Below, in pieces: positions 6,397 to 13,872 of a stretch of DNA of 16,671 bases. The position numbers were made by a program, and so were the translations under genes. This DNA is from DATLFP01 sp035540955. Lineage in GTDB: Bacteria > Actinomycetota > Acidimicrobiia > Acidimicrobiales > CADCSY01. The notes beneath the pieces are model-generated. The model searched no databases. It worked only from the letters and a program-made list of their open reading frames with translations, and was not told the DNA's origin. The stretch spans positions 1 through 16,671 of the forward strand of contig DATLFP010000188.1 of assembly GCA_035540955.1 (NCBI GenBank), given 5' to 3'. Each line of letters begins with the position of its first letter. Position 1 is the stretch's first letter.

Positions 6397-7329
6397 GTGC
6401 TCGAGGAGATCCGGTCGACGTGCGCTGCAGTGTCGGCCCAGGCGACGCAGGTGCGCATCGACGAAGCGCGCCTCGACGGCTACGCCGCGGAGCTGCGGGC
6501 GGCCGAGCGCGTGCCCGACGACGACCCGGGTCGGATGCGGCTCCGCACCGTCGAGGACACCGTGGCCTTCGTCGTCGCCCTCGACGCGGTGAACTTCGGG
6601 TCGGGCTGGTTCCCCGTGCTGCGCAAGCGGCCGGGGATGTCGGGCTACCACACGATCGCGTCGACCTTCCGCGACCGCTGCGGGCAGCACGGCGCGCCGG
6701 CTGCGGGGTGGTTGCGGGAGGTCACCACCGCCGAGGCGTGCCGGCTCTTCGACCAGGCGCCGGGGTCGCCGGCCGCCGAGCTGATGGCGCACTTCGCGAT
6801 CGCCTGGAACCAGCTGGGCGCGCTGCTCGAGGACCGGTTCGACGGTTCGGCCACGAACCTCGTGGAGGCGGCCGAGCGGTCGGCGGAGCGACTGCTGCTG
6901 CTCCTGCGGGCCGCCCCGTACTTCGAGGACCGGCGCCGCTACCGCGACCTCGACGTCGCCTTCTACAAGCGGGCGCAGATCGTGAGCGCCGACCTCGATC
7001 TCGCGCTCGGCGGCACCGGGCCCGGACGGTTCGACGACCTCGACCGGCTCACGATCTTCGCTGACAACCTCGTGCCCCACGTGCTGCGGGTCGACGGGGT
7101 CCTCGAGCTCGACGGTGCGCTCGCCGCCCGCATCGACGGTGAGGAGCTGCTCGAGGAGGGGAGCGAGGCCGAGGTCGAGCTGCGGGCGGGCGCCGTGCAC
7201 GCCGTCGAGCTGCTCGTCCCCCGCACCGGCATGACCGCCGCCGACCTCGACAACCTGCTCTGGAACCGGGGCCAGGGACCGCGGTACAAGGCGGTGCCGC
7301 GGCCGCGGTGCCGGACCGTGAGCTACTGA
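6397..7329 (+). CDS. Queuosine salvage protein (Q_salvage/DUF2419, QNG1-like queuosine 5'-phosphate N-glycosylase)
   Basis: This encodes 310 aa from GTG 6397 to TGA 7327-7329. Conserved blocks of the Q_salvage family (human C9orf64/QNG1 and bacterial homologues) appear in order: LDAVNFGSGWFP (62-73), PYFEDRRRYRD (174-184), FYKRAQIVSADL (189-200), the FDDLDRLTIFADNLVPHVLR stretch (212-231), EVELRAGAVHAVELL (259-273), LLWNRGQ (287-293) and the C-terminal PRPRCRTVSY. Family members hydrolyse queuosine 5'-monophosphate to free queuine, which tRNA-guanine transglycosylase inserts into tRNA. The protein is cytoplasmic and has no signal peptide. Upstream in-frame codons run through the 17-bp repeat array, so they are rejected as coding. 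The gene lies among nucleoside uptake and salvage genes and converges on the purine phosphorylase gene, with 22 bp between stops. Confidence 0.88.
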   Translation: MLEEIRSTCAAVSAQATQVRIDEARLDGYAAELRAAERVPDDDPGRMRLRTVEDTVAFVVALDAVNFGSGWFPVLRKRPGMSGYHTIASTFRDRCGQHGAPAAGWLREVTTAEACRLFDQAPGSPAAELMAHFAIAWNQLGALLEDRFDGSATNLVEAAERSAERLLLLLRAAPYFEDRRRYRDLDVAFYKRAQIVSADLDLALGGTGPGRFDDLDRLTIFADNLVPHVLRVDGVLELDGALAARIDGEELLEEGSEAEVELRAGAVHAVELLVPRTGMTAADLDNLLWNRGQGPRYKAVPRPRCRTVSY

Positions 7330-7351
7330 CAGTGAGCGGCTGAGGCTCCGA

Positions 7352-8182
7352 TCACGATCCGCTCAGGATCCGCGCCACGATGCCGTGCAGGAGGTCGCCG
7401 AGGGGTGCGGCGGCGTCGCGCCCGGCCGCCAGCACCTCGTGGTGGTCGATGGGCTGGGCGACGACGCCGGCGGCCGGGTTGGTCACGAGCGAGAGGCCGA
7501 GCACCTCGGCGCCGAGCTGGCGGGCGGCGATGGCCTCGAGCGCCGTGGACATCCCGACGAGGTCGGCCCCGAGGGTCCGAGCCATGCGGACCTCGGCCTT
7601 GGTCTCGTAGGAGGGTCCGAGGAACATGGCGTAGACGCCCTCCCGCAGCGGCTGTACCTCCCGGGCGAGTGCCCGCAGCCGGGCCGAGTACACGTCGGAC
7701 AGGTCGACGAAGCGCGGTCCGAGATCCTCGGGGGGCACCACGCCGACGAGCGGGTTGTGCCCCGAGAGGTTGAGGTGATCGGCGAGCAGCACGGGCGTGC
7801 CGACCTCGAGGGTGGGGTCGACGCCCCCGGCGGCGTTGGTGAGGACCACCACCCGGCAGCCGGCGAGCACCGCGGCCCGCACGCCGTGCACGACCACGTC
7901 CACGCCGTGACCCTCGTAGAGGTGGGCGCGGCCGACGAGCACGAGGACCCTCCCCCCACCCACGGTGACCGAACGGATCGCTCCGCGGTGGCCGGCCACG
8001 GAGGGCTCGGGGAAGCCGGGGATCGCCGCCATCGGGATCTCGGCGTCGGTGGGACCGAGGCGGTCGGCGGCGGGGCCCCAACCGGAGCCGAGGATCACCG
8101 CCACCTCGTGTGCGCCCGGGAGCCGCTCGGCGAGGACGGTGGCTGCGTCGCGGGCCGCCTCGAAGGGATCGGACGTCGTCAT
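7352..8182 (-). CDS. punA: Purine nucleoside phosphorylase (trimeric, class I type)
   Basis: This encodes 276 aa from ATG 8182 to TGA 7354-7352, with AGGGG (8194-8190) 7 nt upstream. The enzyme splits inosine and guanosine (and deoxy forms) with phosphate into base and (deoxy)ribose-1-phosphate. Family motifs are present: the phosphate loop ILGSGWG (30-36), GRAHLYEGH (84-92), LTNAAGG (114-120), GPSYETKAEVRM (189-200), GADLVGMST (205-213) and SLVTNPAAG (231-239). The residues that read 6-oxopurines in the human enzyme (Glu201, Asn243) correspond to Glu193 and Asn235, with the same 42-residue spacing, so specificity for hypoxanthine/guanine nucleosides is likely. It diverges from the nucleoside transporter operon across a 206-bp region with repeats and palindromes, suggesting joint control. 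The symbol follows common actinobacterial usage (also deoD). Confidence 0.95.
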   Translation of the reverse strand: MTTSDPFEAARDAATVLAERLPGAHEVAVILGSGWGPAADRLGPTDAEIPMAAIPGFPEPSVAGHRGAIRSVTVGGGRVLVLVGRAHLYEGHGVDVVVHGVRAAVLAGCRVVVLTNAAGGVDPTLEVGTPVLLADHLNLSGHNPLVGVVPPEDLGPRFVDLSDVYSARLRALAREVQPLREGVYAMFLGPSYETKAEVRMARTLGADLVGMSTALEAIAARQLGAEVLGLSLVTNPAAGVVAQPIDHHEVLAAGRDAAAPLGDLLHGIVARILSGS

Positions 8183-8184
8183 CG

Positions 8185-8246
8185 CCGGACCCCTGATCTC
8201 TGGACCCTTGCTGTCACCCGTCTCCGGACCATTGCTGTCACCGTCT
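8185..8246. repeat. Imperfect 23-24-bp tandem repeat (two copies plus a partial)
   Basis: A 24-bp unit at 8200-8223 (CTGGACCCTTGCTGTCACCC then GTCT) is followed by a 23-bp unit at 8224-8246 (CCGGACCATTGCTGTCACC then GTCT). It is preceded by a truncated copy, CCGGACCCCTGATCT, at 8185-8199. On the minus strand the units read GGTGACAGCAANGGTCC. The partial copy next to the phosphorylase gene supplies its AGGGG ribosome site. It may be a double operator. Confidence 0.75.
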
Positions 8247-8273
8247 CATCGGAATGGATGGGCTCATCAGGTT

Positions 8274-8287
8274 CGATGGCGCCATCG
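8274..8287. promoter_or_regulatory. Perfect 14-bp palindrome upstream of the nucleoside-binding lipoprotein gene
   Basis: CGATGGCGCCATCG reads the same on both strands without a spacer, which suits a dimeric DNA-binding protein better than an RNA hairpin. It lies 102 bp before the TTG start. No cognate regulator is in the window. Confidence 0.45.
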
Positions 8288-8388
8288 GGTCGTTGGTCCC
8301 TTGTACCGTCCGAGTGCCGACCGTACCGTCGGGTACGCCCAGACAACGCCCGCGCGCTCCGCGACGGGTGCCGAACGAGGAGACGCCC

Positions 8389-9456
8389 TTGCGGCACAAC
8401 CGCTGGTTCAGAGTCCTTGCCCTGCTGTTCCCGTTGGTCCTCATCGCCGCCGCGTGCGGTGACGACGACGACGATGGCGCCAGCGGTGGTGATGGACCGT
8501 CCGGAGACGACGGGAGCGAGATCGCCGTCGGTCTCGTCTACGACCTCGGCGGCCGCGGTGACCAGTCGTTCAACGACGCCGCCGCCGCCGGCCTCGACCA
8601 AGCCAAGACCGAGTTCGGGGTGTCGGCCCAGGAGCTCGAGCCCGACGAGGGCGGTGAGAACCGTGAGGAGCTGATGCGGCTCCTGGCCGACGAGGGCAGC
8701 AACGTCATCTTCGGCGTCGGCTTCCTCTTCACCGACTCCATCGCCGCCACGGCGCCCGACTTCCCCGACACCCGGTTCGCCCTCATCGACTCGGTCGTCG
8801 AGGCCGACAACGTGGCATCGCTGGTCTTCGCCGAGGAGCAAGGTTCCTTCCTCGTCGGCGCGGCCGCGGCGCTCACGTCGACCACCGGCCACATCGGCTT
8901 CATCGGTGGCGTCGAGATCGACCTCATCAAGAAGTTCGAGGCCGGCTACGTCGCGGGTGCCAAGCAGGTCAACCCCGACATCACCATCGACATCTCCTAC
9001 ATCACCCAGCCGCCTGACTTCGGCGGCTTCAACGACCCGGCCCGGGCCAAGGAGATCGCCAACGGCATGTACGGCGGCGGTGCCGACGTGATCTACCACG
9101 CAGCCGGCGGCTCCGGCGGCGGCCTGTTCGAGGCGGCCAAGGAGCAGTCGGAGAGCAGCGGCTCGCAGGTGTGGGCCATCGGCGTCGACTCCGACCAGTA
9201 CAACATCGTCGACTCGTCGCTGCAGCCGTACATCCTCACGTCGATGCTCAAGAAGGTCGACGTCGCCGTCTTCGACACGATCGAGCGGGTCGTCAACGGC
9301 GAGGAGATCGGCGGGGCGGTCACGGTCTACGACCTCGAGGCCGGTGGCGTCGACTACGCCACCAGCGGCGGGTTCGTCGACGACATCGCCGATGAGCTCG
9401 AGGACCTGAAGCAGCAGATCATCGCCGGCGACATCGTGGTCCCGACCGCGCCGTAG
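8389..9456 (+). CDS. BmpA/PnrA-family nucleoside-binding lipoprotein of an ABC transporter
   Basis: This encodes 355 aa from TTG 8389 to TAG 9454-9456. The TTG is chosen because AGGAG at 8378-8382 lies 6 nt upstream and the resulting N-terminus is a textbook lipoprotein signal: MRHNRWFR, a hydrophobic stretch (9-22) and lipobox IAAAC with Cys23, followed by an Asp/Gly-rich linker. Upstream GTG 8368 and GTG 8254 give poorer signal peptides. The mature part has BMP-family features: VGLVYDLGGRGDQSFND (47-63), FGVGFLFTDS (108-117), FAEEQGSFLVGAAAAL (147-162), HIGFIGGVEIDLIKKFEAGY (168-187), YHAAGGSG (236-243) and WAIGVDSDQ (262-270). The DQSFN loop and Asp267 match positions that contact the nucleoside in PnrA. 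It should sit on the outer face of the membrane and deliver nucleosides to the permeases encoded next. Confidence 0.93.
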   Translation: MRHNRWFRVLALLFPLVLIAAACGDDDDDGASGGDGPSGDDGSEIAVGLVYDLGGRGDQSFNDAAAAGLDQAKTEFGVSAQELEPDEGGENREELMRLLADEGSNVIFGVGFLFTDSIAATAPDFPDTRFALIDSVVEADNVASLVFAEEQGSFLVGAAAALTSTTGHIGFIGGVEIDLIKKFEAGYVAGAKQVNPDITIDISYITQPPDFGGFNDPARAKEIANGMYGGGADVIYHAAGGSGGGLFEAAKEQSESSGSQVWAIGVDSDQYNIVDSSLQPYILTSMLKKVDVAVFDTIERVVNGEEIGGAVTVYDLEAGGVDYATSGGFVDDIADELEDLKQQIIAGDIVVPTAP

Positions 9457-9464
9457 CCGACGAT

Positions 9465-9512
9465 GTTCGCGGAGGGGCCCGGGGTCGCAACCTCGGGCCC
9501 CTCACCGCGAAC
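9465..9512 (+). terminator. Very long intercistronic hairpin between the binding-protein and ATPase genes
   Basis: GTTCGCGG at 9465-9472 pairs with CCGCGAAC at 9505-9512. Inside it AGGGGCCCG (9473-9481) pairs with CGGGCCCCT (9494-9502), and the stem continues through one G-U pair to a CGCA loop at 9486-9489. This gives about 21 pairs with one 2-nt bulge (9503-9504). No T-run follows, so it looks less like a full terminator. A partial terminator or a 3'-end-protecting structure is more likely, leaving more binding-protein mRNA than ATPase/permease mRNA. Confidence 0.72.
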
Positions 9513-9530
9513 CTTGCAGACGAGGGGTAC

Positions 9531-11039
9531 GTGGAACCACCTGCCGTAGAGCTGCGCGGGATCGCCAAGCGGTTCCCGGGCGTGATCGCCAACGACGACG
9601 TCGACCTCGTGGTCCGCACCGGAGAGGTGCATGCCATCGTCGGCGAGAACGGCGCCGGCAAGTCGACGCTCATGAAGATCCTCTACGGGATGCAGGCACC
9701 CGACGAGGGGACGATCCTCGTCGATGGCGCCGAGGTGAGCTTCCGGTCGCCCAAGGACGCCATCGCCGCCGGCATCGGCATGGTGCACCAGCACTTCATG
9801 CTGGCCGACAACCTGACCGTGCTCGAGAACGTCGTGCTCGGGCTCGAGCCGAAGCGGGGGCTCGCGCTCGACCGGGCGTCGGCCCGGGCGCGGATCGTCG
9901 AGCTCGGGGAGCGCTACGGCATGGTCATCGACCCCGACACGCTGGTCGAGCACCTCGGCGTCGGCGAGCGCCAGCGGGTGGAGATCCTGAAGGTCCTCTA
10001 CCGGGGCGCCCGCATCCTCATCCTCGACGAGCCCACCGCCGTGCTCGTCCCCCAGGAGGTCGAGGAGCTGTTCGCGAGCCTGGCCGAGCTCAAGTCGCAG
10101 GGTGTGACCGTCATCTTCATCAGCCACAAGCTCGACGAGGTCCTGCAGATCGCCGACTCGATCACCGTGATCCGTGCGGGACGGACCGTCGGCACCACCG
10201 AGCCGGCCGCGACCACGGCTCGAGAGCTGGCCGAGATGATGGTGGGCAGCGAGCTGCCCAAGCCCGACACCCAGGGCTCGACGGTGACCGAGACGGTCGA
10301 GCTCGAGCTCGATGGCGTGACGTTGGAGGAGACCGGCCGGACGGTGATCGACGGCGTCTCGATGCGGGTCCGTCGGGGCGAGGTCGTGGGCATCGCCGGG
10401 GTCGAGGGCAACGGGCAGACCGAGCTCGTCGACATCATCCTCGGCCTGCAGGCACCGACGAGCGGCCGGGTGCTGCTCGGCGGCGAGGACATCACCCAGG
10501 CATCGACGCGGTGGCGGCGCAACCAGGGCGTGGGCTACATCCCCGCCGACCGTCAGCGGCACGGTCTGCTGCTGCCGTCGCCCCTGTGGGAGAACGCCAT
10601 GCTCGGCCACCAGGACGTGGTGCCGTTCTCGCGGGGTCCCTGGGTCAACCGGCGTGGTGCGCGCGTCCGCACGGCGCAGATCGCCGAGGACTTCGACGTG
10701 CGCACGCCGGGCGTCGACGTGCCCGCCCACGCACTGTCGGGCGGCAACCAGCAGAAGCTGATCGTCGGCCGGGAGATGGCGGCCGAGCCGAAGCTGCTGG
10801 TGGCCGGCCATCCCACCCGCGGCATCGACGTGGGCGCCCAAGCGGCGGTGTGGACCCAGCTGCGGGAGGCGCGGAGCAAGGGCTTGGCGGTGCTGCTCGT
10901 GTCGGCCGACCTCGAGGAGCTCATCGGCCTCTCCGACACGCTGCTGGTGATGTACCGGGGCCGCATCGTGGCCGAGCTCGATCCCCAGACGGTCACCCCG
11001 CAGGAGCTCGGCTCCTACATGACGGGCGCCGCCGCGTGA
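9531..11039 (+). CDS. Double-domain ABC transporter ATPase, nucleoside (NupO/YufO-like) type
   Basis: This encodes 502 aa from GTG 9531, with a GAGGGG stretch just upstream. It is a RbsA/NupO-type ATPase with two fused nucleotide-binding domains that powers the two permeases. Domain 1 has Walker A GENGAGKST (38-46), a Q-loop region VHQHFML (85-91), signature LGVGERQRVEI (142-152), Walker B ILILDEPT (162-169) and the switch His in FISHKLDEV (196-204). Domain 2 has a degenerate Walker A, GVEGNGQTEL (290-299, no Lys), a canonical LSGGNQQK signature (402-409) and Walker B LLVAGHPTRGID, where His replaces the usual catalytic Glu position. This asymmetry implies one active and one degenerate ATP site. 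The start follows the long hairpin; the stop overlaps the next gene's GTG. Confidence 0.95.
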   Translation: MEPPAVELRGIAKRFPGVIANDDVDLVVRTGEVHAIVGENGAGKSTLMKILYGMQAPDEGTILVDGAEVSFRSPKDAIAAGIGMVHQHFMLADNLTVLENVVLGLEPKRGLALDRASARARIVELGERYGMVIDPDTLVEHLGVGERQRVEILKVLYRGARILILDEPTAVLVPQEVEELFASLAELKSQGVTVIFISHKLDEVLQIADSITVIRAGRTVGTTEPAATTARELAEMMVGSELPKPDTQGSTVTETVELELDGVTLEETGRTVIDGVSMRVRRGEVVGIAGVEGNGQTELVDIILGLQAPTSGRVLLGGEDITQASTRWRRNQGVGYIPADRQRHGLLLPSPLWENAMLGHQDVVPFSRGPWVNRRGARVRTAQIAEDFDVRTPGVDVPAHALSGGNQQKLIVGREMAAEPKLLVAGHPTRGIDVGAQAAVWTQLREARSKGLAVLLVSADLEELIGLSDTLLVMYRGRIVAELDPQTVTPQELGSYMTGAAA

Positions 11040-12187
11040 ACCGGGATCGGCTGCGCCGGCTCGGGTTCGCGCTCCTGGCGCCGGTGAGCGCGTTCGCGTT
11101 CGCGGTGCTGATCTCGTCGCTGGCGCTGTGGGCGAGCGGCAACGACCCCTTCACCGCGTGGCGGGAGATGCTCGCCTACGCCAACGACACGCGCCGCATG
11201 ATCTCGATCGTCAACCGCGCCATCCCCTTGTACATCTCGGCGCTGGCGGTCGGGTTCGCGTTCAAGATGAACCTGTTCAACATCGGCGTCGAAGGCCAGT
11301 ACCAGCTGGCGGCGCTCATGGCGGCGGCGGTCGGCGCGTCGGTCGACCTGCCGGGACCGATCCACGTGCTCCTCATCCTGGTCGTCGCCATGGGCGTCGG
11401 CGCCGGATGGGCGGGGATCGCCGGCGTGCTCAAGGCGTACCGGGGCGTGCACGAGGTGATCGCCACGATCATGCTCAACGCCATCGTGACGACGGGGCTG
11501 CTCGCGTACCTGCTCGGCAACTACCTGCGGGACCGGTCCGAGACCCAGATCCTGAAGACCCACGACCTCCCGGCGTCGGGACGGATGCCGAGCCTCAACC
11601 GGCCGCTCGCCGCGATCGGCATCGACGTCCCGCAGGGGGCGAACCTGCAGGGCTTCCTCGTCATCGCCATCCTGCTCGGCGTCGCCTTCTACGTCGTGGT
11701 GTCCCGCACCCGGTTCGGCTACGACCTGCGGGCATCGGGGGTGAACCCGTGGGCGGCGCTGGCCAGCGGCGTCCACCCGAAGGGCATGATCGTGAAGACG
11801 ATGCTGATCAGCGGCGCCCTCGCCGGCCTGGTCGGCATGTCACAGCTGCTCGGGTTCTTCGGGCGCTACCACCAGGACTTCCCGACCGGGCTGGGCTTCG
11901 CCGGCATCGCGGTGGCGCTGCTGGGTCGCAACCACCCCGCGGGCATGGCCGTGAGCGCGCTCCTGTTCGGCTTCCTCAGCACGTCGGCCCAGATCCTCGA
12001 TCTCCGCGACATCCCGAAGGAGATCATCGACATCCTCCAGGCCACCGTCCTGCTCTCGGTCGTCGTGTCCTACGAGCTCGTGCGCCGCCTCGTGGCGGCG
12101 TCGGAGGTGAAGGCGGCGGCGGCGGCGACCGCGGGAGCCGCCACCCAGCCGGCGGCGGCGGCGTTGTCCGAGGAGGGCGATCGATGA
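11036..12187 (+). CDS. ABC transporter permease 1, nucleoside (BPD_transp_2; YufP-like)
   Basis: This encodes 383 aa from GTG 11036, which overlaps the ATPase stop as GTGA. It is a multi-spanning membrane protein with about eight to ten hydrophobic segments (for example near 12-32, 88-103, 108-132, 141-160, 205-223, 255-275, 300-318 and 332-350). Family marks are FNIGVEGQYQLAA (81-93) and GVHEVIATIMLNAI (137-150), the pair typical of permeases encoded with BmpA-like lipoproteins. It would form the inner-membrane channel with the second permease. The C-terminus carries an Ala-rich hydrophilic tail (about 358-383) without obvious function. The stop overlaps the next ATG as ATGA, so translation is probably coupled. 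Confidence 0.94.
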   Translation: MNRDRLRRLGFALLAPVSAFAFAVLISSLALWASGNDPFTAWREMLAYANDTRRMISIVNRAIPLYISALAVGFAFKMNLFNIGVEGQYQLAALMAAAVGASVDLPGPIHVLLILVVAMGVGAGWAGIAGVLKAYRGVHEVIATIMLNAIVTTGLLAYLLGNYLRDRSETQILKTHDLPASGRMPSLNRPLAAIGIDVPQGANLQGFLVIAILLGVAFYVVVSRTRFGYDLRASGVNPWAALASGVHPKGMIVKTMLISGALAGLVGMSQLLGFFGRYHQDFPTGLGFAGIAVALLGRNHPAGMAVSALLFGFLSTSAQILDLRDIPKEIIDILQATVLLSVVVSYELVRRLVAASEVKAAAAATAGAATQPAAAALSEEGDR

Positions 12188-13473
12188 CCACCGTCTCGGG
12201 CACCGGCACCCCGGCGGTGCACGCGGCGCGGCCGAAGCGCAAGCTGCCGCGGGCGATGATCCTCGTCGGGCTCGGCGTGATCCTCCTGTCGATCGTGCGG
12301 GTGGTCGCCGACGCCGATGACCTCACCTCGGCCGGCTCCTTCAGCGCCGCCATCCGGCTCGGGGTCCCGATCCTGCTCGCCGGGCTCGGCGGTCTCTTCG
12401 CCGAGCGATGCGGCGTGGTCAACATCGGCCTCGAGGGCATGCTCATCCTCGGCACGTGGTTCGGGGCGTGGGGAGCGGTCGAGTTCGGGGCGTGGGAGGG
12501 GGTGCTGCTCGGCATCTTCGGCGGCGCGCTCGGCGGGCTGATCCACGCGGTGGCGACCGTGACCTTCGGCGTCGATCACATCGTGTCGGGTGTCGCCATC
12601 AACATCCTCGGTGCGGGCATGGCCCGGTACCTGTCGGTGGTGTCCTGGGTGGGCAAGGGCACCGGCGGCGGGGCGACGCAGTCGCCGAAGGTGACCGTCG
12701 ACATCGCCAAGGTCGACGTTCCGTTCCTCGCCGGCGGGAGCATCTTCGGCTGGGACACGCCCGATGTCCTCGGCCGCATCGCGTCGTGGCGGTGGGTGGT
12801 GATCTCCGACGTGGCCGGGCTCCTCCGGGGCCTGACCGGCAACCTCTCGCTGCTGTCGTTCGTCGCCCTGCTGCTGGTGCCGGCGAGCGTGTTGTTCCTC
12901 TGGCACACGCCCCTCGGGCTGCGGTTGCGGTCGGCGGGCGAGAACCCCTACGCCGCCGAGTCCCTCGGCGTGAACGTGTACCGGATGAAGTACCTCGGCG
13001 TGATCACCTCCGGTGCGCTGGCGGGCCTCGGCGGCGCGTTCCTCGTGCTGGAGGGTGCCGGGATCTACCGCGAGGGCCAGACCGGCGGCCGCGGCTTCAT
13101 CGGCCTCGCCGCGCTCATCTTCGGCAACTGGCGGCCCACCGGCGTGGCCATGGGTGCCGGGTTGTTCGGCTTCGCCGACGCCCTACGGCTCCGGAACGAG
13201 TCGGCCGTGCACGCCCTGCTCCTGTTCGTCGCGGTCGCGGCGGCGCTGGCCGCCCTCTGGCTGCTCTTCGACCGTCGCTACCGGTACGGCGCGGTGATCG
13301 GGGCGATCGCCGTCGGGTTCGGCATCTGGTACGTCACCAGCGACACCGTTCCCCGCCAGTTCCTCTCGTTCACGCCGCACATCACGACCCTGCTGGTCCT
13401 CGCCTTCGCCACCCAGCGCCTCCGGCCCCCGGCCGCCGACGGCCTGCCGTACCGCAAGGGCGGCGGGACGTAG
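12184..13473 (+). CDS. ABC transporter permease 2, nucleoside (BPD_transp_2; YufQ-like)
   Basis: This encodes 429 aa from ATG 12184 (ATGA overlap with permease 1), with AGGAGGG at 12171-12177, 6 nt upstream. Family blocks are RCGVVNIGLEGMLILG (75-90), FGVDHIVSGVAINILG (128-143), LGLRLRSAGENPYAAESLGV (244-263) and RGFIGLAALIFGNWRPTGVA (303-322). It is longer than Firmicute YufQ-type permeases of about 310-320 aa. The extra length is an N-terminal extension of about 20 residues, a hydrophilic insert near 150-215 and additional hydrophobic segments near the C-terminus (about 343-362 and 369-384). It should pair with permease 1 in the membrane. The next gene starts at the base following its TAG stop. 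Confidence 0.94.
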   Translation: MTTVSGTGTPAVHAARPKRKLPRAMILVGLGVILLSIVRVVADADDLTSAGSFSAAIRLGVPILLAGLGGLFAERCGVVNIGLEGMLILGTWFGAWGAVEFGAWEGVLLGIFGGALGGLIHAVATVTFGVDHIVSGVAINILGAGMARYLSVVSWVGKGTGGGATQSPKVTVDIAKVDVPFLAGGSIFGWDTPDVLGRIASWRWVVISDVAGLLRGLTGNLSLLSFVALLLVPASVLFLWHTPLGLRLRSAGENPYAAESLGVNVYRMKYLGVITSGALAGLGGAFLVLEGAGIYREGQTGGRGFIGLAALIFGNWRPTGVAMGAGLFGFADALRLRNESAVHALLLFVAVAAALAALWLLFDRRYRYGAVIGAIAVGFGIWYVTSDTVPRQFLSFTPHITTLLVLAFATQRLRPPAADGLPYRKGGGT

Positions 13474-13872
13474 GTGGAGATCGACTGGGCGGCGTTGCGA
13501 GCGGCAGCCGAGGACGCCGCTCGTACCGCGTACGCGCCGTACTCGCGGTACCGCGTCGGCGCCGCCGGCCTCGTCGAGGACGGTCGCGTCGTCACCGGGT
13601 GCAACGTCGAGAACGCCTCCTACGGGCTGACCCTGTGCGCCGAGTGCGGGATGGTGTCGGACCTGCACCGCTCGGGCGGCGGCCGGCTGGTTGCGGTGTG
13701 CTGCATGGGCGGGCCGCTCGATGGCGCCCTCTCGACGGGCTCGCCGTGCGGCCGGTGCCGCCAGCTGCTGCACGAAGCGGGCGGCCCGGACCTGCTGGTG
13801 GCCACCCCCGACGGCGTCCGCCCCCTGGGCGAGCTGCTCCCCGGAGCGTTCGGCCCGGAGTGGCTGCCGTGA
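13474..13872 (+). CDS. cdd: Cytidine deaminase
   Basis: This encodes 132 aa, the length of small tetrameric Cdd enzymes, from GTG 13474, directly after the permease stop. It deaminates cytidine and deoxycytidine to uridine and deoxyuridine in the cytoplasm. The zinc site is complete: Cys55-Ala-Glu57 (LCAECG) and Pro91-Cys92-x-x-Cys95 (PCGRCRQ). Substrate-binding NVENASYG (44-51), with Asn44 and Glu46, and the YRVGAA segment (26-31) are also present. Its product is the substrate of the phosphorylase encoded next. That gene's GTG overlaps this stop (GTGA). Alternative starts are unlikely because the N-terminus is already short. Confidence 0.95.
   Translation: MEIDWAALRAAAEDAARTAYAPYSRYRVGAAGLVEDGRVVTGCNVENASYGLTLCAECGMVSDLHRSGGGRLVAVCCMGGPLDGALSTGSPCGRCRQLLHEAGGPDLLVATPDGVRPLGELLPGAFGPEWLP

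Larger units (their letters stand above)
8183..8388. promoter_or_regulatory. Divergent regulatory region between the purine phosphorylase gene and the nucleoside transporter operon
   Basis: This 206-bp non-coding stretch separates the divergent starts at 8182 and 8389. It holds the short tandem repeat at 8185-8246, a perfect 14-bp palindrome CGATGGCGCCATCG at 8274-8287, two direct copies of GTACCGTC at 8303-8310 and 8323-8330, and an inverted repeat GTACC-N4-GGTAC at 8323-8336, 52 bp before the TTG start. This is the only long leader of the transporter operon, so promoters and operators should lie here. I could not pick convincing -10/-35 hexamers. Confidence 0.6.

Noticed and set aside
7333..7349. 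Hairpin GAGC...GCTC between the convergent queuosine-salvage and phosphorylase genes as a terminator
   Set aside because: Only a 4-bp stem with a 7-nt loop and no T-run, so it is too weak to claim.
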